Source of the DNA: Hamadaea flava
GTDB taxonomy: Bacteria; Actinomycetota; Actinomycetes; Mycobacteriales; Micromonosporaceae
Direction of reading: 5' to 3'
Length of the DNA stretch: 64,000 bases
Assembly (NCBI RefSeq): GCF_024172085.1
Contig: NZ_JAMZDZ010000001.1
Location: forward strand, 6,944,001 to 7,008,000
In this document: one piece after another, positions 52,708-62,113 of the stretch
How the letters are laid out: the number at the start of each line of letters is the position of its first letter
Numbering within the stretch: the stretch's first letter is position 1
Notes under the pieces: generated by a model
What the model was told of the DNA's origin: nothing
What the model saw: the letters and a program-made list of their open reading frames with translations, nothing else
Database searches by the model: none
Made by a program: the position numbers and the translations under genes

Positions 52708-53976
52708 ATGAGCCAGCCGACTATCGCGGTTCCCACACCGAAGCGACCGCAGAGCATCGACCGGACCCGGCTCGGGTGGCCGCTCGGGTTCACCATCGCG
52801 GCCGTCGTCGTGGTCGTCTTCTACGGTTTCATCCTGCCGTTCCTGGTGCCCGGCGTTCGGGTCTGGGTTCAGGACTGGCTGCCGATCAGCGAGATCAACG
52901 TCGCACTCATCTGGGCGATGAGCGCCCTGGGCCTGAACATCGTGGTCGGCTACGCCGGCCTGCTCGACCTCGGGTATGTGGCGTTCTGGGCGCTGGGCGG
53001 CTACACCACCGCCTGGTTGATGTCCGACTTCGGTTTCGGTGGCAAGGTCAACTTCAACATCTTCGGCAGCCCCGGAGCGGCCAGCACGGGCGGCATCCAT
53101 CTGAACGTCGTGCTGGTGTTCCTGGCCGCGGCGGCGGTCTGCGCCTTGTTCGGCGTGATCATCGGCGCGCCGACGTTGCGCTTGCGCAGCGACTATCTGG
53201 CGCTCGTGACGCTCGGCTTCGGTGAGATCATTCCGCAGATCTTCCGCAACGGCGACCCGGACGGTCTCGGGTTCAACCTGAGCAACGCCACGCTCGGCAT
53301 CGGGCCGATCGACTCGATGACGTTCGTCCGGATCAACAAGGGCGAGGTCGCGGTCGGGCAGATGAACGTGTTCGACCACGTCGGCCGGTTCATTTTGTTC
53401 TCCCTGCTCACCGCGCTGATCATCTTCGTCTCGCTGCGGCTGCGGCAGGGCCGGCTCGGCCGGGCTTGGCTGGCCATCCGGGAGGACGAGCTGGCGGCGA
53501 GCGCGATGGGCGTGCCGCTGATGCGGGCGAAGCTGTCGGCGTACGCCGTCGGCGCCATCGCCGGTGGCATCGGTGGTGTGGCATACGCGCTGCACCTGGG
53601 CCGGATGCTGCCCGACCCGTTCACCTTCGCGGTCTCGATCACGCTGCTGGCGATGGTTGTGCTGGGCGGCATGGGCAACGTGTGGGGCGTGCTGCTCGGC
53701 GCGCTGGTGATCTCCTGGTTCAACTCGACGGGTCTGCCGCAGATCGGCGACTCGTTCAACTCCACGTTCGGCACGAACGTCGACTTCCCGTCGTTCAACT
53801 TCCTGATCTTCGGCGGGGTGCTCGTGCTGATGATGTTGTTCCGCCGCGAGGGCTTCCTGCCCGAGTCGCGTACACGTCTGGTCCTGCACGAGGGCGAGGC
53901 GGGCGACACTCAGGCGGAGGAGCCGGAGCAGGAGCTGGTCGACGAGACCACGGTCAAGTCGGGAGACGTGAAGTGA
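52708..53976 (+). CDS. livM: Branched-chain amino acid ABC transporter permease LivM
   Basis: A 422-aa permease. It shows LNIVVGYAGLLDLGYVAFWA, TLGFGEIIPQIFRNGD and the loop IREDELAASAMGVPLMRAK. The C-terminus is an acidic Glu-rich tail of about 30 residues. ATG 52708 was chosen (GTG 52702 also possible), following GGGAGAAGG. It overlaps livG by 4 bp. Confidence 0.95.
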   Translation: MSQPTIAVPTPKRPQSIDRTRLGWPLGFTIAAVVVVVFYGFILPFLVPGVRVWVQDWLPISEINVALIWAMSALGLNIVVGYAGLLDLGYVAFWALGGYTTAWLMSDFGFGGKVNFNIFGSPGAASTGGIHLNVVLVFLAAAAVCALFGVIIGAPTLRLRSDYLALVTLGFGEIIPQIFRNGDPDGLGFNLSNATLGIGPIDSMTFVRINKGEVAVGQMNVFDHVGRFILFSLLTALIIFVSLRLRQGRLGRAWLAIREDELAASAMGVPLMRAKLSAYAVGAIAGGIGGVAYALHLGRMLPDPFTFAVSITLLAMVVLGGMGNVWGVLLGALVISWFNSTGLPQIGDSFNSTFGTNVDFPSFNFLIFGGVLVLMMLFRREGFLPESRTRLVLHEGEAGDTQAEEPEQELVDETTVKSGDVK

Positions 53977-54812
53977 GCGAGAACGCGACTCTGACGACCG
54001 TGCCGGCGCTGCAGGCCGACGACGTCTCGGTGGTCTTCGGCGGTCTGGTGGCCGTCAACAAGGTCAGTTTCACGGTGCCCGATCAGAGCATCGTGAGCCT
54101 CATCGGCCCGAACGGCGCCGGCAAGACCACGTTCTTCAACGTGCTCACGGGGTTGTATCCGACCGAGCGCGGCGGGCAGGTGCTCCTCGGCGGCCGGGAC
54201 GTCACCGGCATGGCGCCGCACAAGATCGCGTCGCTCGGCCTGGCCCGGACGTTCCAGAACATCCGGCTGTTCAACCTGATGACGGCGGAGGAGAACGTCA
54301 AGGTCGCGATGCACTCGCACCTGAAGTCGGGCGTCTTCGGCACCGTCATCCGGGCGCCGTGGCAGCGCCGGGAGGAGCACGAGGCGCACGAGTTCGCGTT
54401 GGATCTGCTCAAGTTCGTGGGCATCGGGAAGTCGGCGTACGAGTACGCCCGCAACCTGTCCTACGGCGACCAGCGGCGGCTGGAGGTGGCTCGGGCGCTC
54501 GCGCTCAAGCCGCGGGTGCTGCTGCTCGACGAGCCCACCGCGGGTATGAACCCGCGCGAGTCCGCCGAGTTCGTGGACTTCGTCCACCGCGTACGCGACG
54601 AGCGGAAGGTGTCGGTGCTGCTCATCGAGCACGACATGAGCGTCGTCATGCGGGTGTCGGAGCGGATCACGGTGCTCGACCGGGGCGAGAAGATCGCCGA
54701 GGGCACCGCCGAGGAGGTCCGCACCAACCCGCGGGTCGTCGAGGCGTACCTGGGCAGCGCGGCGAACGACAACCACGTGACCATCGACGACGGTGAGGAG
54801 GCCGGGTCGTGA
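53973..54812 (+). CDS. livG: Branched-chain amino acid ABC transporter ATPase LivG
   Basis: A 279-aa ATPase with Walker A GPNGAGKTT, LivG-type ARTFQNIRLFNLMTAEENV, signature LSYGDQRRLE, Walker B LLLDEPTAGMNP and H-loop LIEHDMSVVM. It starts at GTG 53973 inside the end of livM. It works with LivF as a heterodimer. Confidence 0.95.
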   Translation: MSENATLTTVPALQADDVSVVFGGLVAVNKVSFTVPDQSIVSLIGPNGAGKTTFFNVLTGLYPTERGGQVLLGGRDVTGMAPHKIASLGLARTFQNIRLFNLMTAEENVKVAMHSHLKSGVFGTVIRAPWQRREEHEAHEFALDLLKFVGIGKSAYEYARNLSYGDQRRLEVARALALKPRVLLLDEPTAGMNPRESAEFVDFVHRVRDERKVSVLLIEHDMSVVMRVSERITVLDRGEKIAEGTAEEVRTNPRVVEAYLGSAANDNHVTIDDGEEAGS

Positions 54813-55519
54813 CGATGCTGGACGTGAGCGGCATCTCCGTCTACTACGGCAACATCGCCGCGGTGAAGGACCTGTCGCTCCAGGTGGAGCAGGGTGAGAT
54901 CGTGACCCTGATCGGCTCCAACGGCGCGGGGAAGTCCACCACGCTGCGGACGATCTCCGGGCTGCTCAAGCCGCGGTCGGGGAACATCGTGTTCGACGGT
55001 CGCAAGATCGAGGGCATGCCGGCGCACGACATCGTCCGGCTGGGTCTGGCCCAGTCGCCCGAGGGCCGGCGGATCTTCCCGCGGATGAGCGTCGCGGAGA
55101 ACCTGGACCTGGGTGCGTACCTCCGCAACGACAAGGAGGGCATCGCCGAGGACCAGGAGCGGATGCTCGAACTGTTCCCGCGGCTGCGGGAGCGGATCGC
55201 GCAGAAGGCCGGCACCTTGTCCGGCGGCGAGCAGCAGATGCTGGCCGTCGCGCGGGCGCTGATGGCCCGGCCGAAGCTCCTGCTGCTCGACGAGCCGTCG
55301 ATGGGTCTGGCGCCGGTGCTGGTGGACGTCATCTTCGCGACCATCAAGCGGATCCGCGAGGCGGGCACCACGGTGCTGGTGGTCGAGCAGAACGCGCGGG
55401 CCGCGTTGAGCGTCGCCGACCGGGCGTATGTTCTGGAGTCGGGGTCGATCAAGCTCAGCGGTGAGGCTCGGGCGCTGCGCAACGACCCGGAGATCGCCAA
55501 GGCATACCTGGGCGGCTAG
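54809..55519 (+). CDS. livF: Branched-chain amino acid ABC transporter ATPase LivF
   Basis: A 236-aa ATPase with Walker A GSNGAGKST, the LivF-type AQSPEGRRIFPRMSVAENL, signature LSGGEQQMLA, Walker B LLLDEPSMGLAP and H-loop VVEQNARAAL. GTG 54809 overlaps livG; an ATG two codons later is possible. It is the last liv gene and is followed by a long hairpin. Confidence 0.95.
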   Translation: MTMLDVSGISVYYGNIAAVKDLSLQVEQGEIVTLIGSNGAGKSTTLRTISGLLKPRSGNIVFDGRKIEGMPAHDIVRLGLAQSPEGRRIFPRMSVAENLDLGAYLRNDKEGIAEDQERMLELFPRLRERIAQKAGTLSGGEQQMLAVARALMARPKLLLLDEPSMGLAPVLVDVIFATIKRIREAGTTVLVVEQNARAALSVADRAYVLESGSIKLSGEARALRNDPEIAKAYLGG

Positions 55520-55550
55520 CCGGCCCCGCTGGGCGGTGAGTGGTGACAGC

Positions 55551-55607
55551 CAGATCAGGGATATCCATGGAATCTTGTCCCAAGATCACATGGATATCCC
55601 TGATCTG
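55551..55607 (+). terminator. Long perfect hairpin after the liv operon
   Basis: Arms 55551-55569 (CAGATCAGGGATATCCATG) and 55589-55607 are exact 19-bp complements. Inside, ATCTTG (55572-55577) and CAAGAT (55581-55586) pair again, giving a 25-bp two-part stem with a TCC loop. There is no T-tract. It lies 31 bp after livF. Confidence 0.7.
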
Positions 55608-55643
55608 CATCTCTGGGGCGTACGGATGTCGTAACCTACCTTC

Positions 55644-56534
55644 GTGCGAATTGTCCAGATTGTGACGGCTGCGCTGCTGGTCGCCGCCGGAGCCACCGCC
55701 TGCAGCAACGACGACAACGGCGGAGGCGGTGGCGCGGCCACCCCGATGCCGAGCGTGACCGCCGACGCGGCGCTGGCGGCGAAGGTGCCCGCGGCGATCA
55801 AGTCCGACGGGAAGATCACCGTCGGCACGGAGGCGACGTACGCCCCGGCGGAGTTCCTCGACACCGACGGCAAGACGGTGATCGGCTTCGACATCGACCT
55901 GTTCAAGGCGGTCGCGGCGCGGCTGGGACTGACCGCCGACTTCCAGCAGAGCACCTTCGGCGCCATCATCCCCGGCGTCGGCACGGGCAAGTACGAGGCC
56001 GGCGTCTCGGCGTTCACGATCAACAAGGAACGCCTGCAGCAGGCCAACATGACCAGCTACTTCAACGCCGGTACGCAGTGGGCGGTGAAGAAGGGCAACC
56101 CGCAGGGCGTCTCCATCGACGAGCCGTGCGGCAAGCGGATCGCCGTGCAGAAGGACACCGTCCAGGTCGACGACATCACGGTCCGGTCGACCGCGTGCAC
56201 CTCGGCCGGAAAGGCCGCGGTCACCATCAACCCGTACCCGGGGCAGGACGCGGTGGCCAACTCGGTGGCCTCCGGCAAGGACGACGCGATGCTGGCCGAC
56301 TCGCCGGTCACGGCGTACGCCGTCAAGCAGTCCAACGGCGAGCTGGAGACGCTCGGCGACATCTACGACTCGGCGCCCTACGGATACGTGACCGCCAAGG
56401 CGCAGACCGACTTCGCCGAGGCGCTGCGCGGGGCCGTCCAGTCGCTCATCGACGACGGCAGCTACCTGAAGATCCTCCAGGCCTGGGGCGTGGAGAGCGG
56501 CGCGATCAAGACCTCCCAGGTCAACCCGGCGTGA
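55644..56534 (+). CDS. Polar amino acid ABC transporter substrate-binding lipoprotein
   Basis: A 296-aa protein of the glutamate/cystine-type binding-protein family (SBP family 3). The signal peptide ends GATAC (Cys20). The family core is ITVGTEATYAPAEFLDTDGK, VIGFDIDLFKAVAARLGL and FGAIIPGVGTGKYEAGVS. It starts at GTG 55644. A permease and an ATPase follow within 35 bp. The substrate is an amino acid or related polar compound. Confidence 0.92.
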   Translation: MRIVQIVTAALLVAAGATACSNDDNGGGGGAATPMPSVTADAALAAKVPAAIKSDGKITVGTEATYAPAEFLDTDGKTVIGFDIDLFKAVAARLGLTADFQQSTFGAIIPGVGTGKYEAGVSAFTINKERLQQANMTSYFNAGTQWAVKKGNPQGVSIDEPCGKRIAVQKDTVQVDDITVRSTACTSAGKAAVTINPYPGQDAVANSVASGKDDAMLADSPVTAYAVKQSNGELETLGDIYDSAPYGYVTAKAQTDFAEALRGAVQSLIDDGSYLKILQAWGVESGAIKTSQVNPA

Positions 56535-56568
56535 CCGGGACACGGTACGTGACGGGGAGACGGGAGAG

Positions 56569-57504
56569 GTGACCCAGCAGCCGGAGCCGCTGACGGCGGT
56601 GCCGGTCCGGCATCCGGGCCGGTGGGTGGCGGTCGGCGTGATCGTCGTGCTCGCCGCGATGTTCGCCCACCTGCTCATCACGAACGACTCGTTCCACTGG
56701 TCGTTCATGGTCCACAACATGTTCACCCCCGCCGTGCTCCGCGGTCTGCAAGGCACCCTGCTGATGACCGTGCTGGCCATGTTCTTCGGCATCGCGCTGG
56801 GCATCCTGGTGGCGATCGCCCGGCTCTCGCCCAATCCGGTGCTGCGCGGCGTGGCCTGGGTCTACACCTGGTTCTTCCGGGCGATACCCCGGCTGGTGCT
56901 GCTGGCTCTGCTGGGCAATCTGAACATCCTGTGGCCGCAGATCTCGTTCGGCGTGCCGTTCGACACCTACATCGGGAAGATCTTCGGCATCACCGACCTG
57001 CACATGCGGGTCTTCGAGGGGGAGACGCGCGACCTGCTGTCGGGATTCATCGCCGGGCTCATCGGCCTGGCGCTCTCGGAGGCGGCGTACATGGCCGAGA
57101 TCGTGCGGGCCGGCATGCAGTCGATCGACCCCGGGCAGGAGGAGGCCGCGACCGCGCTCGGCATGCGGCGCTCGCAGACACTGCGCCGGATCGTGCTGCC
57201 GCAGGCGATGCGCGTCATCATCCCGCCCACCGGCAACGAGACCATCGCCATGCTCAAGGACACCTCGCTGCTGATCTACGTGCCGGTCACCGCCGAGCTG
57301 TTCTTCCAGCTCTCCGCGATCGGCAGCCGCACCTTCCTGCCGTTCCCGATGTATGTCGCGGCCAGCCTGTGGTACCTGGCCATCGTCAGCGTCCTGCTGA
57401 TCGGCCAGCACTTCCTGGAGCGCCACTTCGCCCGGGGCCACCGGACGGAACAGGCCCGGATCCGGCTGGCCGGCATCGCCGGGGAGCAGGGCGGCACGCT
57501 GTGA
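56569..57504 (+). CDS. Polar amino acid ABC transporter permease
   Basis: A 311-aa HisM/GlnP-type permease with hydrophobic segments and the coupling region [40 protein letters not shown] and [20 protein letters not shown] match the N-terminal family pattern. It has an N-terminal extension of about 60 residues with an extra hydrophobic segment. It starts at GTG 56569 and overlaps the ATPase gene by 4 bp. Confidence 0.93.
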   Translation: MTQQPEPLTAVPVRHPGRWVAVGVIVVLAAMFAHLLITNDSFHWSFMVHNMFTPAVLRGLQGTLLMTVLAMFFGIALGILVAIARLSPNPVLRGVAWVYTWFFRAIPRLVLLALLGNLNILWPQISFGVPFDTYIGKIFGITDLHMRVFEGETRDLLSGFIAGLIGLALSEAAYMAEIVRAGMQSIDPGQEEAATALGMRRSQTLRRIVLPQAMRVIIPPTGNETIAMLKDTSLLIYVPVTAELFFQLSAIGSRTFLPFPMYVAASLWYLAIVSVLLIGQHFLERHFARGHRTEQARIRLAGIAGEQGGTL

Positions 57505-58286
57505 CCGTCCCGGACGCCCCGCCGCCGGACGTCATGGTCCAGGCCGACCAGGTCCACAAGTACTTCGGCCGGCTGGAAGTGTTGCGGGGCATCGACCTGA
57601 CCGTCCCCGCCGGGCAGGTGTGCGTCCTGCTGGGACCGTCGGGCTCCGGCAAGTCCACCTTCCTGCGCTGCATCAACCACCTGGAGAAGGTGACCAGCGG
57701 CCGGATCTGGGTCGGCGGCGAGCTGATCGGCTACCGCCAGCGCGGCGACAAGCTCTACGAGCTGCACGACAAGCAGATCGCCGAACAGCGCCGCGACATC
57801 GGCATGGTGTTCCAGCGGTTCAACCTGTTCCCGCACATGACGGCGCTGCAGAACGTGATGGAGGCGCCCCAGCGGGTCAAGGGCGAGTCCAAAGAGGAAG
57901 TCCGCGAGCGCGCCAAGGCGCTGATGAACCGCGTCGGACTGGCCGACAAACAGGACAGCTACCCCGCGCAGCTGTCCGGCGGCCAGCAGCAACGCGTGGC
58001 CATCGCCCGGGCGCTCGCGATGCGGCCCAAGCTCATGCTGTTCGACGAGCCCACCAGTGCGCTGGACCCCGAACTGGTCGGCGAGGTCCTCGACGTCATG
58101 CAGGGCCTGGCCGGCGAGGGGATGACCATGATCGTGGTCACCCACGAGATCGGATTCGCCCGCGAGGTCGGCAATCAGGTCGTCTTCATGGACGCCGGGG
58201 TGGTCGTCGAGTCCGGCCGGCCGCGCGACGTGCTGGAGAATCCCCAGCACGAACGCACCCGCGCCTTCCTCGCCAAAGTCCTCTAA
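57501..58286 (+). CDS. Polar amino acid ABC transporter ATP-binding protein
   Basis: A 261-aa GlnQ-type ATPase with Walker [30 protein letters not shown], signature [15 protein letters not shown], Walker [15 protein letters not shown] and H-loop [12 protein letters not shown]. It starts at GTG 57501 within the permease end. Its TAA overlaps the TAG of the convergent gene (CTAA), leaving no spacer between the two. Confidence 0.95.
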   Translation: MTVPDAPPPDVMVQADQVHKYFGRLEVLRGIDLTVPAGQVCVLLGPSGSGKSTFLRCINHLEKVTSGRIWVGGELIGYRQRGDKLYELHDKQIAEQRRDIGMVFQRFNLFPHMTALQNVMEAPQRVKGESKEEVRERAKALMNRVGLADKQDSYPAQLSGGQQQRVAIARALAMRPKLMLFDEPTSALDPELVGEVLDVMQGLAGEGMTMIVVTHEIGFAREVGNQVVFMDAGVVVESGRPRDVLENPQHERTRAFLAKVL

Positions 58287-59044
58287 CGCGGGGCACCGGG
58301 CAACGCCGCCAAGCCCGCGAGAAACTCGAGACGCTCCGCCGGGGTCAAGGCCCGCCACGGGGCGGCGGCTCCGCGGTTCGTCTCGGCTTCCACACTGATA
58401 CGCACAGCGGAGTGCCCTGGCAGGGCGACGATGCCGGCGGCGGTCAGCCCGGCGGCCTGCCAGGCGGCGGCGTGCGCGTCGGCTCGGTGGTAGCGCAGCG
58501 TTCCCAACCCGGTCAACAAGGTCGCGCCGGTGTGCGTACCGAGGGAAGGCAGCGGGAGCACCGCGGACAGGGCGTGGCCGTCGGTCGTGACCGCCCAGGT
58601 GGCTGGATCTTGCGCGACGGCGAGCGCGCGGCCGGCGAGGTCGGCGAGGCGCGCGACCGGCTGCCCGGCCCAGAGCGTGTCCGTGACCTTCGCATGCAGC
58701 TCAACGAGCGCCGCCAGGAATTCGCGTCCGCGGTCGGTGGCCCGGAACGTGCCGTCTTCGGCGATGCTGAGCATCCCGCGTTCGGCCTGGCCGGCGAGGA
58801 TCTCGCGGGCCTTCGCGAGGTCGCCGTAGCGGCGGATCGCGGCGAACTGTCCCGGAGTGACCGCTTCGCCCGCCCCGAGTCGAGTACGCAGGTCGATCAG
58901 GTAGCCGACGGCGGACACGCCGCCGAACGACTCGCTCAGTTCGCGACCGCCCATCGACCGCGTGGCCAGCATCGTCTCGGCGAAGACCCGGTCGATCGCG
59001 GGCGCCGCCAACGCCGCGAATGCCTCAGGTGCGAGTTCGTCCAC
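58283..59044 (-). CDS. Uncharacterised protein with a winged-helix-like segment
   Basis: A 253-aa soluble protein starting at GTG 59044. The middle (about 70-120, including [20 protein letters not shown] and [12 protein letters not shown]) looks like a MarR/PadR-type winged helix. The remainder is unrecognised. It is divergent from polA with 54 bp between. I do not know its function. The open frame continues upstream through antisense polA and was not used. Confidence 0.7.
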   Translation of the reverse strand: MDELAPEAFAALAAPAIDRVFAETMLATRSMGGRELSESFGGVSAVGYLIDLRTRLGAGEAVTPGQFAAIRRYGDLAKAREILAGQAERGMLSIAEDGTFRATDRGREFLAALVELHAKVTDTLWAGQPVARLADLAGRALAVAQDPATWAVTTDGHALSAVLPLPSLGTHTGATLLTGLGTLRYHRADAHAAAWQAAGLTAAGIVALPGHSAVRISVEAETNRGAAAPWRALTPAERLEFLAGLAALPGAPR

Positions 59045-59098
59045 TGCGCGAGCGTAGCGGTGCGCCGGATTGTCGGACGCCTGCAATAGGCTTCCGGG

Positions 59099-61786
59099 GT
59101 GACTGACGCTCGACTGTTGCTGCTGGACGGACATTCGCTCGCATACCGGGCCTTTTTCGCGCTGCCCGCCGAGAACTTCTCGACCACCACCGGGCAGACG
59201 ACCAACGCCGTCTACGGCTTCACCTCGATGCTGATCAACGTGATCAAGGACGAGCGGCCGACCCACATCGCGGTCGCGTTCGACGTCTCCCGGCAGTCGT
59301 TCCGCACCGAGCAATACGCGGAGTACAAGGCGGGCCGGTCGGAGACGCCGGAACAGTTCAAGGGCCAGGTCAGCCTGGTGCACGAGGTGCTCGACGCGCT
59401 CAAGATCAGCCACGTGCAGCTGGAGGGCTACGAGGCCGACGACGTCATCGCGACCATGGCCCGGCAGGGCCGCGAAGCCGGGATGAAGGTGTTCATCTGC
59501 ACCGGCGATCGCGACGCGTTCCAGCTGATCACCGACGACGTCACCGTGCTCTACCCGCGCAAGGGCGTCTCCGACCTGGCGCGGATGGACCCGGCGGCGG
59601 TGCTCGAGCGCTACGGCGTCGGCCCCGACCGCTACCGCGACCTGGCCGCGCTGGTCGGCGAGTCCAGCGACAACCTGCCCGGCGTGCCCGGGGTCGGGCC
59701 GAAGACCGCCGCCAAGTGGATCGACCTCTACGGCGGCATCGACGGGGTCGTGGAGCACGCCGACCAGATCAAGGGCAAGGCCGGCGACAGCCTGCGCGAG
59801 CACCTGGCCGGGGTGATGCGCAACCACCAGCTCAACTACCTGCTCGACGACCTCACGCTGCCGCTCGCGGTGGACCAGACCGGCTGGACCGGCTGGGACC
59901 GCGAGGAGGTGCACCGAGTCTTCGACGCACTGGAGTTCCGGGTCCTGCGCGAGCGGCTCTACCAATACCTGGAGATCACCGACGAGCCCGAGGCGCAGGC
60001 CGGCTTCGACGTCACCGGCGAGGTCATGCGGGCCTCCGGCGCGCTCACCGACTGGCTCATCGCCCAGGCGGGCAAGCCGACCGGCGTCGCGGTCAGCGGC
60101 ACGTTCGGTCGTGGCACCGGCAACCTGACCGGCATCGCGCTGGCCACCGACGAATCCGCCGCCTGGTTCGACCCGTCGGAGGTCGACCAGGTCGACGACG
60201 AGTCGTTCGCCCGCTGGCTCGGCGACCCCGACCAGCCCAAGGTGCTGCACGACGAGAAACCCGCGCTGCTGGCGTTCGCCGCCCGAGGCTGGGCGCTGGC
60301 CGGGGTCACCCGCGACACCGCGCTCGCGGCGTACCTGGTCCGGCCGGACCAGCGCAGCTATGACCTGGCCGACCTGTCGGTCCGCTACCTGCACCGGGAA
60401 CTGCGGGCCGAGGCGCCCGACGACGGCGGGCAGCTGGCCCTCGACTTCGGCGACAGCACCGCGGCCGACAGCGCCGCCGAGGCGTTGATGCTGCGCGCCA
60501 GGGCCACTCTCGACCTGGTCGACGCCCTTGGTGCCGAACTCGACAAGGGCGACCCCGAGGCGCACGGCTCCCGGCTGCTCGCCGAGGTCGAACTGCCCCT
60601 GGTCAAGGTGCTCGCCCGGATGGAGCAGACCGGCATCGCCGCCGACACCGACTACCTCAGCGAGCTGGAGGCGTTCTTCGCCGGCGAGGTCAAGTCGTCC
60701 GCTCAGTCGGCGTACGGGGTGATCGGGCGTGAGTTCAACCTCGGCTCGCCCAAGCAGCTGCAGGAGATCCTGTTCGCCGAGCTGAACCTGCCGAAGACCA
60801 AGAAGATCAAGACCGGTTACACCACCGACGCCGACTCCCTGCAATGGCTGTACGCCGAAACCGGCCACCCGGTGCTGGAGCACCTGCTGCGCCACCGCGA
60901 CGTCGCCAAGCTGAAGTCGACCGTGGACGGCCTGCTCAAGTCGGTCAGCGAGGACGGCCGCATCCACACGACGTTCTACCAGACCGTCGCGGCCACCGGC
61001 CGGCTGTCGAGCACCGACCCCAACCTGCAGAACGTGCCGATCCGCACCGAGGAGGGCCGGCGCATCCGCCGTGCCTTCATCGTCGGGCCGGACTACGAGT
61101 CGCTGATGACGGCCGACTACTCGCAGATCGAGATGCGGATCATGGCCGACCTCTCCGGCGACGAGGGCCTCATCCGGGCCTTCACCTCCGGCGAGGACCT
61201 GCACACCTGGGTGGCCTCCCAGGTCTTCGAGACCGACCAGATCACCCCCGACCACCGCCGCAAGATCAAAGCGATGTCCTACGGGCTGGCCTACGGACTG
61301 TCCGCCTTCGGGCTGGCACAGCAGCTGGGCATCTCCACCCAAGAGGCCAACGGCTTGATGGAGGACTACTTCGCCCGGTTCGGCGGCGTACGCGACTATC
61401 TGCAGCGCGTGGTCAGGCGGGCTGGTGCGGACGGCTACACGGCGACGATCCTCGGCCGTCGCCGCTACCTGCCCGATCTGCGGAGCGACAACCGGCAGCG
61501 CCGCGAGATGGCCGAGCGGATGGCGCTCAACGCCCCGATCCAGGGCTCGGCGGCCGACATCATCAAGATCGCCATGCTCCGCGTCGACGCCGCCCTTCGG
61601 GACGAGCAGCTCGCCTCGCGCCTGCTGCTCCAGGTACACGACGAACTCGTCCTCGAGATCGCACCGGGGGAGCGGGAACAGGTGGAAACGTTGCTGCGCC
61701 GCGAAATGGGCGGCGCGCACCAGCTCTCGGTGCCGCTGGAGGTGTCGGTCGGCGTCGGCCGCGACTGGAACGCCGCCGACCACTGA
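59099..61786 (+). CDS. polA: DNA polymerase I
   Basis: An 895-aa repair and Okazaki-processing polymerase. The N-terminal 5'-3' exonuclease domain (about 1-290) keeps LLLDGHSLAYRAFFAL, EADDVIATMA, CTGDRDAFQLI and GVPGVGPKTAAKW. Polymerase motif A DYSQIEMRI is near 671, motif B KIKAMSYGLAYG follows, and motif C VHDELVLE is near 848. The middle domain lacks the DxE proofreading residues, as is usual in actinobacteria. It starts at GTG 59099. Confidence 0.98.
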   Translation: MTDARLLLLDGHSLAYRAFFALPAENFSTTTGQTTNAVYGFTSMLINVIKDERPTHIAVAFDVSRQSFRTEQYAEYKAGRSETPEQFKGQVSLVHEVLDALKISHVQLEGYEADDVIATMARQGREAGMKVFICTGDRDAFQLITDDVTVLYPRKGVSDLARMDPAAVLERYGVGPDRYRDLAALVGESSDNLPGVPGVGPKTAAKWIDLYGGIDGVVEHADQIKGKAGDSLREHLAGVMRNHQLNYLLDDLTLPLAVDQTGWTGWDREEVHRVFDALEFRVLRERLYQYLEITDEPEAQAGFDVTGEVMRASGALTDWLIAQAGKPTGVAVSGTFGRGTGNLTGIALATDESAAWFDPSEVDQVDDESFARWLGDPDQPKVLHDEKPALLAFAARGWALAGVTRDTALAAYLVRPDQRSYDLADLSVRYLHRELRAEAPDDGGQLALDFGDSTAADSAAEALMLRARATLDLVDALGAELDKGDPEAHGSRLLAEVELPLVKVLARMEQTGIAADTDYLSELEAFFAGEVKSSAQSAYGVIGREFNLGSPKQLQEILFAELNLPKTKKIKTGYTTDADSLQWLYAETGHPVLEHLLRHRDVAKLKSTVDGLLKSVSEDGRIHTTFYQTVAATGRLSSTDPNLQNVPIRTEEGRRIRRAFIVGPDYESLMTADYSQIEMRIMADLSGDEGLIRAFTSGEDLHTWVASQVFETDQITPDHRRKIKAMSYGLAYGLSAFGLAQQLGISTQEANGLMEDYFARFGGVRDYLQRVVRRAGADGYTATILGRRRYLPDLRSDNRQRREMAERMALNAPIQGSAADIIKIAMLRVDAALRDEQLASRLLLQVHDELVLEIAPGEREQVETLLRREMGGAHQLSVPLEVSVGVGRDWNAADH

Positions 61787-61800
61787 CCCATCCGCCCCGG

Positions 61801-62010
61801 CCGCTCGCCCGTCCGGCGGGCCGCTCGTCCGCCCGGCGGGCCGCTCGCCCGCCCGGCGGGCCGCTCGCCCGTCCGGCGGGCCGCTCGCCCGCCCGGCGGG
61901 CCGCTCGTCCGCCCGGCGGGCCGCTCGTCCGCCCGGCGGGCCGCTCGTCCGCCCGGCGGGCCGCTCGTCCGCCCGGCGGGCCGCTCGTCCGCCCGGCGGG
62001 CCGCGCGGCC
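61801..62010. repeat. 20-bp tandem array, ten full units plus a partial
   Basis: The unit CCGCTCG(C/T)CCG(C/T)CCGGCGGG is repeated ten times in exact 20-bp register (61801-62000), with half a unit more. Copies differ only by C/T at two places. It starts 14 bp after polA and ends about 18 bp before a dispersed element. Confidence 0.95.
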
Positions 62011-62027
62011 ACCCCCGTGGGCTTTCC

Positions 62028-62113
62028 GCGCGATCATGAACTATCGGTCGTGATCAACCGGCGTGTCGTGTCCCGGCGGCCCTGATCAACTCCGCAGGTG
62101 CCTGATCAACTCG
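62028..62113 (+). repeat. Dispersed GATCATG element overlapping a gene end
   Basis: The core GATCATGAAC to CGTGATC (62032-62055) is followed by AACCGGCGTGTCGTGTCC and two CCTGATCAACTC units (62081 and 62101). The second unit supplies the stop codon (TGA on the minus strand, 62106-62108) of the methyltransferase gene. Confidence 0.85.

Noticed and set aside
58283-61783. 1166-codon minus-strand open frame through polA
   Set aside because: Only the part up to 59044 lies outside polA and looks like a protein. The rest is antisense to an unmistakable polymerase.
61801-62010. CRISPR array
   Set aside because: Units are contiguous 20-mers without spacers, and there are no cas genes. It is a simple tandem array.
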